Of a stretch of 64,000 nucleotides of DNA, positions 10,740 to 20,874 are shown one piece after another. Numbering within the stretch: the first letter of the stretch is position 1; each line of letters starts with the position of its first letter. Source of the stretch: Fagopyrum homotropicum (lineage: Eukaryota; Streptophyta; Magnoliopsida; Caryophyllales; Polygonaceae). The notes under the pieces are model-generated. The model worked only from the letters and a program-made list of their open reading frames with translations, was not told where the DNA came from and did not search any database. The stretch spans positions 107,466,320-107,530,319 of the forward strand of contig BSWB01000003.1 of the NCBI GenBank assembly GCA_033239125.1, written 5' to 3'. A program made the translations under genes and the position numbers.

Positions 10740-11912
10740 AAGCAGGAGACCTGCCCGACTTTGACCCGGATCCGAGATCGGATGTCACGAGATGAGGCAC
10801 CTCAGTTCACTATTGGTGCCGATGGAGTGATGAGACGGCAGGATCGTATCTGTGTGCCATCAGACAGTGAGTTGAGACAGAGGATACTAGGTGAGGCTCA
10901 TGCTACCCCTTACTCCGTACATCCAGGAGCGAGTAAGATGTATAAGGACGTGAGACGTTCCTTCTGGTGGGGTGGTTTGAAGCCTGATGTGGCCCGATAT
11001 GTAGCCCAGTGTGCGACCTGTCAGTAGGTCAAGATTGAGCATCGTAGGTCCGGAGGAGAGCTCCACCCACTTCCAGTACCACATTGGAAGTGGGAGGATA
11101 TATCTATGGATTTCGTCACAGGGTTGAGGCTCAATAGAGGTTTTGATGCCATTTGGGTAGTGGTAGACCGTCTGACGAAGACCGCACGTTTCATTCCGAT
11201 TAAGGAAACGTGGCCGGTAAGTCGTCTAGCTGAGGAGTTCACCAGACACATTGTGAGACTCCATGGAGTACCGAGGACCATCGTCTCCGACAGGGATGGA
11301 CGTTTTACCTCGAGATTTTGGCAGCAGGTACATACTACTCTGGGGACGAGTCTCCACTTTACCACTGCCTATCACCCACAGACAGACGGTCAGTCTGAGA
11401 GGACCATTCAGACCTTAGAGGACATGTTGCGGGCATGTGTACTAGATTGGGGACAGGTATGGCCAGATCATCTTCCACTAGTAGAGTTTTCATATAATAA
11501 CAGCTGGCACGCGTCTATTGGGATGGCACCTTTTGAGGCTTTGTACGGACGGAGATGTCGTACACCGTTGTGCTGGGATGAGCCTAGCAAGGCTGATGGG
11601 GTAGTACCAGACCAGATACAGGATGACATCGCCCGGATTGCCTTAGTCCGGGAGAGGATGTTAGCAGCTCAGAGTCGTCAGAAGTCCTACGCCGACAAAA
11701 GGCGTCGACCTTTGGAGTTTAGAGTAGGTGCACAAGTGTGGTTGAGAGTGTCACCTACGAAAGGAGTTAGACGTTTCGGCATTAAGGGGAAGTTGAGTCC
11801 CCGATATGTCGGTCCATTTGTGATCTTAGAGAGAGTCGGAGAGGTTGCCTACCGACTAGCACTGCCACCGAGTTGGAAGGAGTCCACCCAGTCTTTCATG
11901 TATCTCAGCTGA
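10740..11912 (+). pseudogene. Integrase segment, unit 1, interrupted
   Basis: The N-terminal HHCC zinc-binding region has HATPYSVHPG and ends CATC at ~11022. It is cut by a private TAG at 11025-11027, where other units have CAG. The catalytic core resumes in the same frame at ~11106: MDFVTGL, IVSDRDGRFTSRFW and DGQSERTIQTLE carry the D,D,E residues. The frame then runs out of register near 11876, ending at 11912 in non-homologous sequence. The same register change, one base missing relative to the downstream chromodomain frame, is seen at the same place in all units. Confidence 0.8.
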
Positions 11913-12172
11913 GAGAGTACATACCGGATCCTAGACACGTCATCAGTCATGAGGATCTGATAGTCGAGCCAGACCACACTTTTGTGGAGTATCCAGTAGC
12001 CGTCTTAGAGCGTAGTATTAGGCGCCTGCGTTCTAAGGAGATACCGATGTTGAGGATCCAGTGGTCTAGACGAGGGGCTGATGAGGGTACCTGGGAGACA
12101 GAGGAGAGTATTAGACGTAACTACCCTGAGTTCTTTGCGGAGTTAGCCGCTACCTCAGTACCGACGGGTTAG
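11873..12172 (+). pseudogene. Integrase C-terminus with chromodomain, unit 1
   Basis: A separate frame, shifted relative to the integrase core, begins with the conserved GVHPVFHVSQLREYI tail and ends with a chromodomain-like block (VLERSIRRLRSKEIPMLRI, then GTWETEESIRRNYPEFF). In chromoviruses this module binds histone marks and directs integration into heterochromatin. There is no separate start; it should be the C-terminal end of Pol. It is followed by the 3' untranslated region, a palindrome and the polypurine tract. Confidence 0.75.
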
Positions 12173-12310
12173 TACTGAGACGATACTTTATATGATTCCT
12201 GTGATTACATGTTTAAATGATTGTTTATGTTTATGTGCTTAATGGCGTGAGTAGTTTGCATGCTAGAATATAACTCTTGAGGGGAAATGTTTGGGTAGAT
12301 ACCTTATTCT

Positions 12311-12347
12311 AAGTTTCGGGACGAAACTTATTTTAAGGGGGTACTGA
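12311..12347 (+). other. Palindrome and polypurine tract before LTR-B
   Basis: A near-perfect palindrome AAGTTTCGGGACGAAACTT (12311-12329) is followed by TTTTAAGGGGG and the start of LTR-B at 12348. The purine run next to an LTR is the plus-strand priming site. The palindrome is repeated before LTR-C and LTR-D and, with one base changed, before the outer element's right LTR (36060-36078). Confidence 0.8.
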
Positions 12348-15300
12348 TGTAATATCTAGAATTTTTATTCCGTTTATTTCTGTAACAAACCCGATCTCGA
12401 TCAGTTGACCCATATCCGTCTACTTAGTTAGACACATTATTATAAAATTTATCATTTTATGTAGCTTCCCTTCACATAAAATGATAGGATCTTTATAAAA
12501 TTTTATCATTTTATGTAGCTTACCTTCACATAAAATGATAGGATTATTATAACCAATCCTAAACTATAACATTATCCGTATCCGTCTATTCGGTAGCCTA
12601 CCAGTTCCGATCTCTTGACTTCACATAAAATAATAAGTTTAGCCCCAAACCCTAATTTAGAATATGACTCGTCGTTGACAAGTCTGTGACGAAGCTGTGA
12701 CAAGGCCTGGACCAGTCTGTGACGAAGCTGTGACAAGGCCAGACAAGTCTGTGACGAGTCTGCGACAAGGCCAGACAAGTCTGTGACGAGTCTGTGACAA
12801 GCCAGAAGCCGCCATCAGCTTGCCCAGCGCCCAGTGTCCGCCTCAGCCCAGCAGCGCCATCTTGCCCAGCCAGAAGCCCGTCAGCAGCTTGCGCCAGCCC
12901 AGTCCAGCTTCAGTCAGCGCCCAGCCCAGCAGCACCTTGCCAGGGAGCCCAGCGCCAGTCTTAGCCCAGCAGCCGCCTGCCAATGTACCCAGCTCCAGCC
13001 CAGCGTCTGCTTCAGCCCAGAATGCGCAGCCTACCCGCAGCCCAGCAGCTAGAAGAGCAGATCAGCAACGCCTTGTTTTCCTTCTTAATGTACGTAACTG
13101 CTGCTATTATTGGGAAGGAAATCACAATCTGCTCAGCCTAAAATCACGCTAAACGGATCTTCCTTCTCTCCTTAATTCTGTCCAGATTCACGCAGCTTAG
13201 ATATCATTCTTCCTGCTATCCACGCCTTCACACACTCCCATCGATCCATACAGTTTCAGCCGCAACGTTCGTTCCATCGAAAGTCTACATCGGAGAGGAA
13301 ACTGCTACATCTGCAGTCATCACCGTCGCTCACCAGTTCCATCATCGTCAAGCGCCTAGGATCCTGAGTGATCTGAGTCTCTTTGTCCCTCCGGTAAGAC
13401 CCAGCCTCGACTCCTTCTCTCCTATCTGTCTTGATTAGTCGCTCACGCGTTTCTTCTCTGTGCCGGACGGGTCCTTAACTTCGACTCAACCGGATGCCAC
13501 AGCAAGGTCCAGGAGAGTCGTTCCGCAACTGCAGCCGGGAACTTTAAACCTCGATCTCCGGAGCTAGTGGTGCCGACCGACGCAGCAACGACGCGTCTCC
13601 TCCCTGCTGAAATCCGATAGGTGAAGTTCTTCTGAGGATAAACTTATTCAGTAGTTGTTTCTAAGCTTATGTGTATAAGGGTTGATTGCATCTTAAGAGA
13701 ACCTAGGACATTGGATTAGTCGGTGTATAAGTTGTAAGCTGTAGGTTTCGAACTAGAGATCCTAGAGTAGAACGAGATAGAACCTTGCTTAAACAGCAAG
13801 TGCAGCAGCCTTAGAAAGTCTTCTGTATAGAGGTAACGGGAAGGCTAATGTATGATCTTGTGTATGTGTACCGATTCTTTAAGGCTGGATTGATGTGTTG
13901 TTGTAGTTCGGCCTTGAACATGGGTTAAGTTGGTAATGGGTAGCTGCTGAGTTGTATAAACATAATAGTAGAAACAAAGGACTGTTGTAAATATAACTCT
14001 TTTTCCTTCAGTTTTTAAGTTAGAAACTTCCCATTTTGTCGACCAATGTTTGAGAGTTTGAATGAAGATCCACCGTTGAAATTTTAATAGATGATAGATG
14101 GATATATGTAGTTTAGCATATTAAAATTTGAGAAGAAATGAACGGTCGGATTAGAAGTTATAAGCTTCCAAAGTAGGGTAGTTAAGCAGTTTTTGTAAAC
14201 ATTGGAATTTTGGCTAAGTATAGAAATTGTAAGTGGAGTAGCCAACTTTGAGAATTTTTATAAAAATGATGGATGAACAGTTTTGAGAAATTCTTGCTCC
14301 TAAGGTTAGATGGAACATCATAGATAATCTAGGGAATTATTTCGGAACTTTTATAAGCCTTTACGAATTTTATATTTGAAACCGAAGTTAGACCTTTACG
14401 ACCTTTTGGAAAAATAGGGAAATAAGAAAAGTGACAGTTTGTAACCAAACTAAACTTTAGGAGTTGGAATATGACTTTAGAGTCTCAAATAGGAGTTTAG
14501 ACATGATTTTCGGAAAATTTGGAAGTCTCGGGACTAAGGGTAAAATGGTCATTTTACCATAAATTAGTACTGTAAGTAGTTATGTCATATTACGATCTTC
14601 TAACTTAGAAGTCTTAGAGTTCTAATTACGTTGGAGTGTGCTAATGCACTTATCTCCTTTGGCAGGCAACTGAGTTGCTACAGGTTCCAGTGCGAGTTTG
14701 GTTTACAGAGAGTCGAGCTTTATCACAGGTAAGTCCTTTGGGCTTACTTAGCTGACTTCTAAATATGAGCATGAATGATGATAGTGGTGTGTGACTGGGA
14801 TGTTTAGAGTTATAGGTTGTGATAGATATTTACCGACCTATACTTGGCCTAAGAGTAACGGGCGGTGGCATTCTGCTCAGTTAGCTTGCGGGCGCTGGGG
14901 GTTTCTTTAGGGACTAGTCCATACTCGGTTTGTAGTGATGCTACCGGCGGAGGTCAGCTAGACCTACACCCAGTTGGATAAGGAACGGAGGCGAGAACTG
15001 TTAATAGCTCTCGTGCCACAACTGTAAAATTGAATAAGATGAATCACCTAAATAATAAATAATAGACGGTTGAGTGCCACCATGATGTTTGTTTATAATT
15101 TTTCTGCGTGTCTTTGTGCTGTTGTTATTCTACTTATATTTGGATAGTTAGCTAACAATTGTTATGTTGTGTAGACTTACCATAGGTTAGAGCAGATGCC
15201 GAGTGATCCGGATGGTAGTGGTCAGCCGGGGTGTCGTACTTTTAGGACGTGTTGCAGTTTCTTTATTTGTGGGATTTCCAGTTGGACCTTGGTTCTTTTC

Positions 15301-15513
15301 TTTCTTTCTTTCTGTACTTTGTTATCTTATGTTTTCCGGCTGTCAGTTGTTCTGGTCATATTCATACATTGTTAAGATTTATTTTATGATTTCTGGTTTT
15401 CCTTATCTGTGCCTTGTTGCAAGATCTTGTTAAGTTGTTGTCAAACTAAGGTCGGGACCCACTTTGCGGTCCTAACCAGTAACTCCCCGAGTTGCAAAAT
15501 TTGGGGTGTTACA
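12348..15513 (+). repeat. LTR-B (3166 bp), shared by units 1 and 2
   Basis: It starts TGTAATATCTAGA and ends GGGGTGTTACA, and is preceded by the PPT of unit 1 and followed by the PBS of unit 2. In the 5' part it has the LTR-A type markers (GCCGGACGGGTCC near 13462; GGACTGTTGTAAAT near 13978). In the 3' part it has the LTR-C type (AAGCCTTTACG near 14355; TTATCACAGG near 14720; CATATTCAT near 15358). Confidence 0.92.
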
Positions 15514-15516
15514 ACA

Positions 15517-15529
15517 TGGTATCAGAGCC
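15517..15529 (+). other. Primer-binding site of unit 2
   Basis: TGGTATCAGAGCC, three bases after the LTR-B end, is complementary to the initiator Met-tRNA 3' end. Confidence 0.87.
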
Positions 15530-15779
15530 AGGTTGGCAACAATGGCACTTGAAATCTTCTAAAAAGATCATATAAGTAAATAAACAGAACCTGAAAAGGG
15601 TCTGAGTTTTCCAAAGAAGATTTTGGTTTTAAAATGCATACATAGTCGGGTTGGGATAGAAAGTACGGACGACCACCACTACCTTTGCGGATCTCGGTAT
15701 TCTTAGTATTATTATTAAAGACTTTTACTGTTATGATAGATTAGTTAGATTATAACTGTAGTTGTTACCGTTCGTGCAG

Positions 15780-17120
15780 ATGGCACGTACTAGGGCTACA
15801 CCAGTGACTGGCCGAGGTAGGGGTCGTCCTCCCCTTCCCCCAGTCAGACAGGATCGAGCTGATAGCATCCCTGCTGTTAGAGGGCGTGGTCGTGGGGGTA
15901 GACCTCCACTAGGGAGAGGTCGAGGACGAGTTCCTCGAGAGGATCCACCTGCAGCAAGCATACCAGAGGCTGCTGTGGAAGAGGTAGCTGAGAGTGTAGG
16001 CCCCGAGGTCAGGCATGAGACCGCCGCTAGGTCTGGAGCGCAGGGAGCACGTTCGACTGAGTCAGGACGTGTTTCTATTGGAGCATCGGAGTATAGGGAG
16101 TACAGAGCATACGTCGAGCGTATAGAGGAGGCTTCCAGAGTTGAGAGGCTTACCCAAGTACCACCGGTGGTACCGGCTAGGTCAGCTCAGGTGACACAGG
16201 GAGTGTCTCAGGTGCCGGCTGTACCTGAGAGGAGAGATAATTCTGATAGAGCGCCTGCTGGATCTAGAGCACCGAGACCGGATGAGTGGTTGAAGGCTTT
16301 CAACTCTCAGAAGGTTCCCTCATTCAGTGGAGAAATAGGGCTAGAGGTGGAGCACTGGATAGGGAAGATAGAGACTGCTTTAGAGGCAATACGTTGCCCC
16401 GAGGATCGACAGGTGGATTTGGTGCAGACCTGTTTCACAGATGATGCTCATTCATGGTGGCGTACCATTCGTAGCCGAGTCACTAGCTGGGAGCAGATGA
16501 GGAACATTGTTAGGGACAGGTACTGTCCTGTTTCGCTGAGGAGGGAGAGATTCCAGGATTTCATTGAGGCGGGATTTGAGGATATCCCGATTGCTGCAGC
16601 CATAAAGAAGTTTCAGAAAGAGTTGACCTTACTTGGACCAGCTGCACCTCCAGAAGAGCAGCATGTTTACCTTTTCTCCAGGAGATTGAGAGAGAGTACC
16701 CGATCATATCTGGCTGGATTCCGTTGTGAGACTTTGTCTGATTATCAAGATAGGGCCTTTGCTTATGAGAGAGATAGGCCAGCTTCGAAGAAAGCAGTTC
16801 AGTCTAGTGGGCCGGATAAGCGGCAGAGGACAGGACATGCTGGTAGCAGTGCAGCAGTAGCAGGTTATGGTCGAGGACAGACTCAGGGGAGGTCCAGCTA
16901 CCACTCTACAGTTCAGACTCCCAGTAGAGATCGACAGTGCTTTAACTTCGGTAGCCGCGATCACATTAAGACAGATTGCCAAAGACCACCTACCACTTGC
17001 TTCACTTGTGGGAAGCCGGGACACAAAGCTACCTTCTGCCGTCAGGGTAGGGCCCCTTCCCAGCAGGGATCTTCTCCTGCAGGTGCTAAGAAGAGTGTAC
17101 AGAGACCTCCTCATTACTGA
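15780..17120 (+). CDS. Gag polyprotein, unit 2
   Basis: This has the same architecture as unit 1: 446 residues from the ATG at 15780, an Arg/Gly/Pro-rich N-terminus, the gag domain and a CCHC knuckle CFTCGKPGHKATFC near the end. The first knuckle has Phe instead of the second Cys (CFNFGSRDH). It ends at the same TGA (17118-17120) as units 1 and 3. Its sequence appears identical to the unit 3 Gag and differs from unit 1 at scattered residues, for example ANVDR in unit 1 versus DNSDR here. Confidence 0.83.
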   Translation: MARTRATPVTGRGRGRPPLPPVRQDRADSIPAVRGRGRGGRPPLGRGRGRVPREDPPAASIPEAAVEEVAESVGPEVRHETAARSGAQGARSTESGRVSIGASEYREYRAYVERIEEASRVERLTQVPPVVPARSAQVTQGVSQVPAVPERRDNSDRAPAGSRAPRPDEWLKAFNSQKVPSFSGEIGLEVEHWIGKIETALEAIRCPEDRQVDLVQTCFTDDAHSWWRTIRSRVTSWEQMRNIVRDRYCPVSLRRERFQDFIEAGFEDIPIAAAIKKFQKELTLLGPAAPPEEQHVYLFSRRLRESTRSYLAGFRCETLSDYQDRAFAYERDRPASKKAVQSSGPDKRQRTGHAGSSAAVAGYGRGQTQGRSSYHSTVQTPSRDRQCFNFGSRDHIKTDCQRPPTTCFTCGKPGHKATFCRQGRAPSQQGSSPAGAKKSVQRPPHY

Positions 17121-17519
17121 GCACCGAGTCAGCAGCAGCAACAGTACCGGGCTCCAGGACATCCTGCTTCATACAGTATGGCACTGAGATCAGGTCGTGG
17201 CAGGGGACGTGGTAGTACCACTGACACCAGAGGAGGACCATCGAGAGTGTTCGAGCTGAGGAGCACTGAGAAACCTGCAGCACCTGCGGCCACAGGTACT
17301 ATTTGGATCCATGACTTACCTGTGCGAGTTTTATTTGATACGGGTGCTACGCACTCCTTTATATCAGATGCATGCGTAGATAGGTTGTCCTTAGCTACGG
17401 TAGAGGGTGTACCTTTTGTGGTTGGGTTACCAGATGGGGGTAAGGTTAGAGGATCCCGATAGATTTACGACTGCCCTATTCATCTGGGAGGCCGGATTTG
17501 GTTAGTAAATTTTCTAGTC
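17121..17519 (+). pseudogene. Protease segment, unit 2, with internal TAG
   Basis: It carries the catalytic LFDTGATHSFIS but is interrupted by a TAG at 17460-17462, where unit 1 has GAG. The change is a G-to-T transversion and is shared exactly with unit 3 (25993-25995). The frame reopens at 17520 with the end of the protease domain. A shared lesion means units 2 and 3 descend from one already damaged copy. Confidence 0.82.
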
Positions 17520-20348
17520 ATGCCCTTAGCACATGAGGACGTGATATTGGGGATAGATTGGATGACTAGACATGGAGCAGTCTTAGATATTGGTAGGAGG
17601 ACTGTGACTGTCGCCACTGAGGAGGGTCACAGAGTGATATTCCGAGGTTGGGACCTCGGAAAGTCCGGCACAGTTATCAGCGCAGTGAGAGCAGCCAGAT
17701 TGATAGCACAGGGTTGCGAGGCCTTCTGGTGTTATGCCATGAAGGAGCGCAAGAGCCTGACAGTAGAGGAGATACCAGTTGCATGCGAGTTTGCAGAGGT
17801 ATTCAGTGACGACTTACCAGGGCTACCTCCACAGAGGAGTGTTGATTTTAGCATTGAGTTAGAGCCGGGCACGAGACCGATCTCGAAAGCCCCGTACCGC
17901 ATGGCCCCGATAGAGCTGCTTGAGCTGAAGAAGCAGTTAGAGGAGTTAGCAGAGAAGGGCTTCATACGCCCTAGTGTTTCTCCCTGGGGCGCGCCAGTAT
18001 TATTTGTGAGGAAGAAGGATGGATCGATGAGGCTGTGTATTGACTACCGGGAGTTGAACAAGGTCACCATCAAGAATAAGTATCCACTACCTCGCATAGA
18101 TGATCTGCTGGACCAGCTGCATGGAGTGTCAGTGTTCTCGAGGATAGATTTGAGATCGGGTTATCACCAGCTGAGAGTAAGAGACCAGGACATACCTAAG
18201 ACGGCATTCCGGACTAGGTATGGCCACTATGAGTTTGTAGTGATGCCATTCGGGCTCACTAATGCGCCAGCAGTTTTTGTGGAGTTGATGAATGGGATTT
18301 TCATCGACTTCTTAGACCAGTTTGTAGTGGTCTTCATTGACGACATTCTAGTTTACTCTAGAAGTCGAGAGGAGCATGCCGGACACTTGAGGACGGTATT
18401 ACAGATTCTACAAGATAGTCAGCTATATGCTAAGCTATCCAAGTGCGAGTTCTGGATGTCAGAGGTGGCTTTCCTAGGCCAATTAGTGACTGCTGAGGGG
18501 ATTAAGGTCGACCCGGCGAAGATTGAGTCAGTGTCTTCTTGGCAACCTCCGAAGAATGTTAAGGAGGTTCGCAGCTTTCTTGGATTGGCAGGTTATTACC
18601 GCCGGTTTGTGGAAGGGTTTTCCCTGATCGCCCGACCACTTACTTGTCTCCGGAGGAAGACTACTCGGTTCGTCTGGTCTGCGCCGTGTCAGCAGAGTTT
18701 TGAGGAGCTGAAGAGGAGATTGACGTCTGCTCCGATCTTAGACAAGCCTGAGGGTACAGAGGACTTTGTAGTGTACAATGACGCATCCAAGCTGGGCTTG
18801 GGGTGTGTCTTGATGCAGAGGGGTAAGGTCATAGCGTATGCGTCTCGACAGCTGAAGGCGTATGAGGAGAACTACCCCACCCATGACCTGGAGTTAGCTG
18901 CGGTAGTACATGCTCTTAAGATCTGGCGTCATTATCTCTATGGAGCGACCTGTCAGATCTTCACAGACCATAAGAGTCTGAAGTACATATTCACTCAGCG
19001 GGAGTTGAATAACCGCCAGAGGCGGTGGTTAGAATTGATCAAGGATTTCGACCTTGAGATTCTCTACCACCCCGGGAAGGCGAAGGTAGTTGCTGACGCT
19101 TTGAATCGGAAGACGCCTCGGGAGAAGGCGATAGCTCGGTTGACAGTACAGCCACAGTTACAGAGAGACTTAGCTTGGTTGGAGGTAGAGATCCAATTCC
19201 CCGATACAGCTCATCAGTTAGCCACCTTAGAGTTACTTCCTGACCTGTTGGGTGAGATCCGACAGAAGCAGGAGACCTGCCCGACTTTGACCCGGATCCG
19301 AGATCGGATGTCACGAGATGAGGCACCTCAGTTCACTATTGGTGCCGATGGAGTGATGAGACGGCAGGATCGTATCTGTATGCCATCAGACAGTGAGTTG
19401 AGACAGAAGATACTAGGTGAGGCTCATGCTACCCCTTACTCCGTACATCCAGGAGCGAGTAAGATGTATAAGGACGTGAGACGCTCCTTCTGGTGGGGTG
19501 GTTTGAAGCCTGATGTGGCCCGATATGTAGCCCAGTGTGCGACCTGTCAGCAGGTCAAGATTGAGCATCGTAGGTCCGGAGGAGAGCTCCACCCACTTCC
19601 AGTACCACATTGGAAGTGGGAGGATATATCTATGGATTTCGTCACAGGGTTGAGGCTCAATAGAGGTTTTGATGCCATTTGGGTAGTGGTAGACTGTCTG
19701 ACGAAGACCGCACGTTTCATTCCAATTAAGGAAACGTGGCCGGTAAGTCGTCTAGCTGAGGAGTTCACCAGACACATTGTGAGACTCCATGGAGTACCGA
19801 GGACCATCGTCTCCGACAGGGATGGACGTTTTACCTCGAGATTTTGGCAGCAGGTACATACTGCTTTGGGGACGAGTCTCCACTTTACCACTGCCTATCA
19901 CCCACAGACAGACGGTCAGTCTGAGAGGACCATTCAGACCTTAGAGGACATGTTGCGGGCATGTGTACTAGATTGGGGACAGGTATGGCCAGATCATCTT
20001 CCACTAGTAGAGTTTTCATATAATAACAGCTGGCACACGTCTATTGGGATGGCACCTTATGAGGCTTTGTACGGGCGGAGATGTCGTACACCGTTGTGCT
20101 GGGATGAGCCTAGCAAGGTTGATGGGGTAGTACCAGACCAGATACAGGATGACATCGCCCGGATTGCCTTAGTCCGGGAGAGGATGTTAGCAGCTCAGTG
20201 TCGTCAGAAGTCCTACGCCGACAAAAGGCGTCGACCTTTGGAGTTTAGAGTAGGTGCACAAGTGTGGTTGAGAGTGTCACCTACGAAAGGAGTTAGACGT
20301 TTCGGCATTAAGGGGAAGTTGAGTCCCCGATATATCGGTCCATTTTGA
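17520..20348 (+). pseudogene. Pol: protease end, RT, RNase H, integrase, unit 2
   Basis: The longest open stretch in the window (942 codons). In order it has the protease end (ILGIDWMTRHGAVLDI), reverse transcriptase with FVVVFIDDILVYS (near 18331-18360), RNase H (YNDASKLGLGCVLMQ), the integrase zinc-binding region (HATPYSVHPG ... CATCQQ), and the integrase core with IVSDRDGRFTSRFW and DGQSERTIQTLE. It ends at a TGA (20346-20348) caused by a one-base insertion in the GGTCCATTTT region relative to unit 1; unit 3 has the same change. All three enzyme domains are open within this frame, but it lacks its own start and the protease upstream is broken. Confidence 0.85.
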
Positions 20349-20699
20349 GATCTTAGAGAGAGTCGGAGAGGTTGCCTACCGACTAGCACTGCCACCGAGT
20401 TGGAAGGAGTCCACCCAGTCTTTCATGTATCTCAGCTGAGAGAGTACATACCGGATCCTAGACACGTCATCAGTCATGAGGATCTGATAGTCGAGCCAGA
20501 CCACACTTTTGTGGAGTATCCAGTAGCCGTCCTAGAGCGTAGTATTAGGCGCCTGCGTTCTAAGGAGATACCGATGTTGAGGATCCAGTGGTCTAGACGA
20601 GGGGCTGATGAGGGTACCTGGGAGACAGAGGAGAGTATTAGACGTAACTACCCTGAGTTCTTTGCGGAGTTAGCCGCTACCTCAATACCGACGGGTTAG
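20349..20699 (+). pseudogene. Integrase tail and chromodomain, unit 2
   Basis: After the TGA there is ~50 bp out of register, then the same tail as in unit 1: GVHPVFHVSQLREYI and the chromodomain-like block ending GTWETEESIRRNYPEFF. Here it lies in the same frame as Pol because the upstream one-base insertion offsets the one-base loss common to all units. Confidence 0.75.
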
Positions 20700-20837
20700 T
20701 ACTGAGACGATACTTTATATGATTCCTGTGATTACATGTTTAAATGATTGTTTATGTTTATGTGCTTAATGGCGTGAGTAGTTTGCATGCTAGAATATAA
20801 CTCTTGAGGGGAAATGTTTGGGTAGATACCTTATTCT

Positions 20838-20874
20838 AAGTTTCGGGACGAAACTTATTTTAAGGGGGTACTGA
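20838..20874 (+). other. Palindrome and polypurine tract before LTR-C
   Basis: AAGTTTCGGGACGAAACTT (20838-20856) is followed by a purine run ending in AAGGGGG, then CTGA and LTR-C, as in unit 1. Confidence 0.8.

Noticed and set aside
6988..12347. Unit 1 as an autonomous, currently active retrotransposon
   Set aside because: It has LTRs, PBS and PPT, but at least three private stops in pol plus the shared TGA and frame break.
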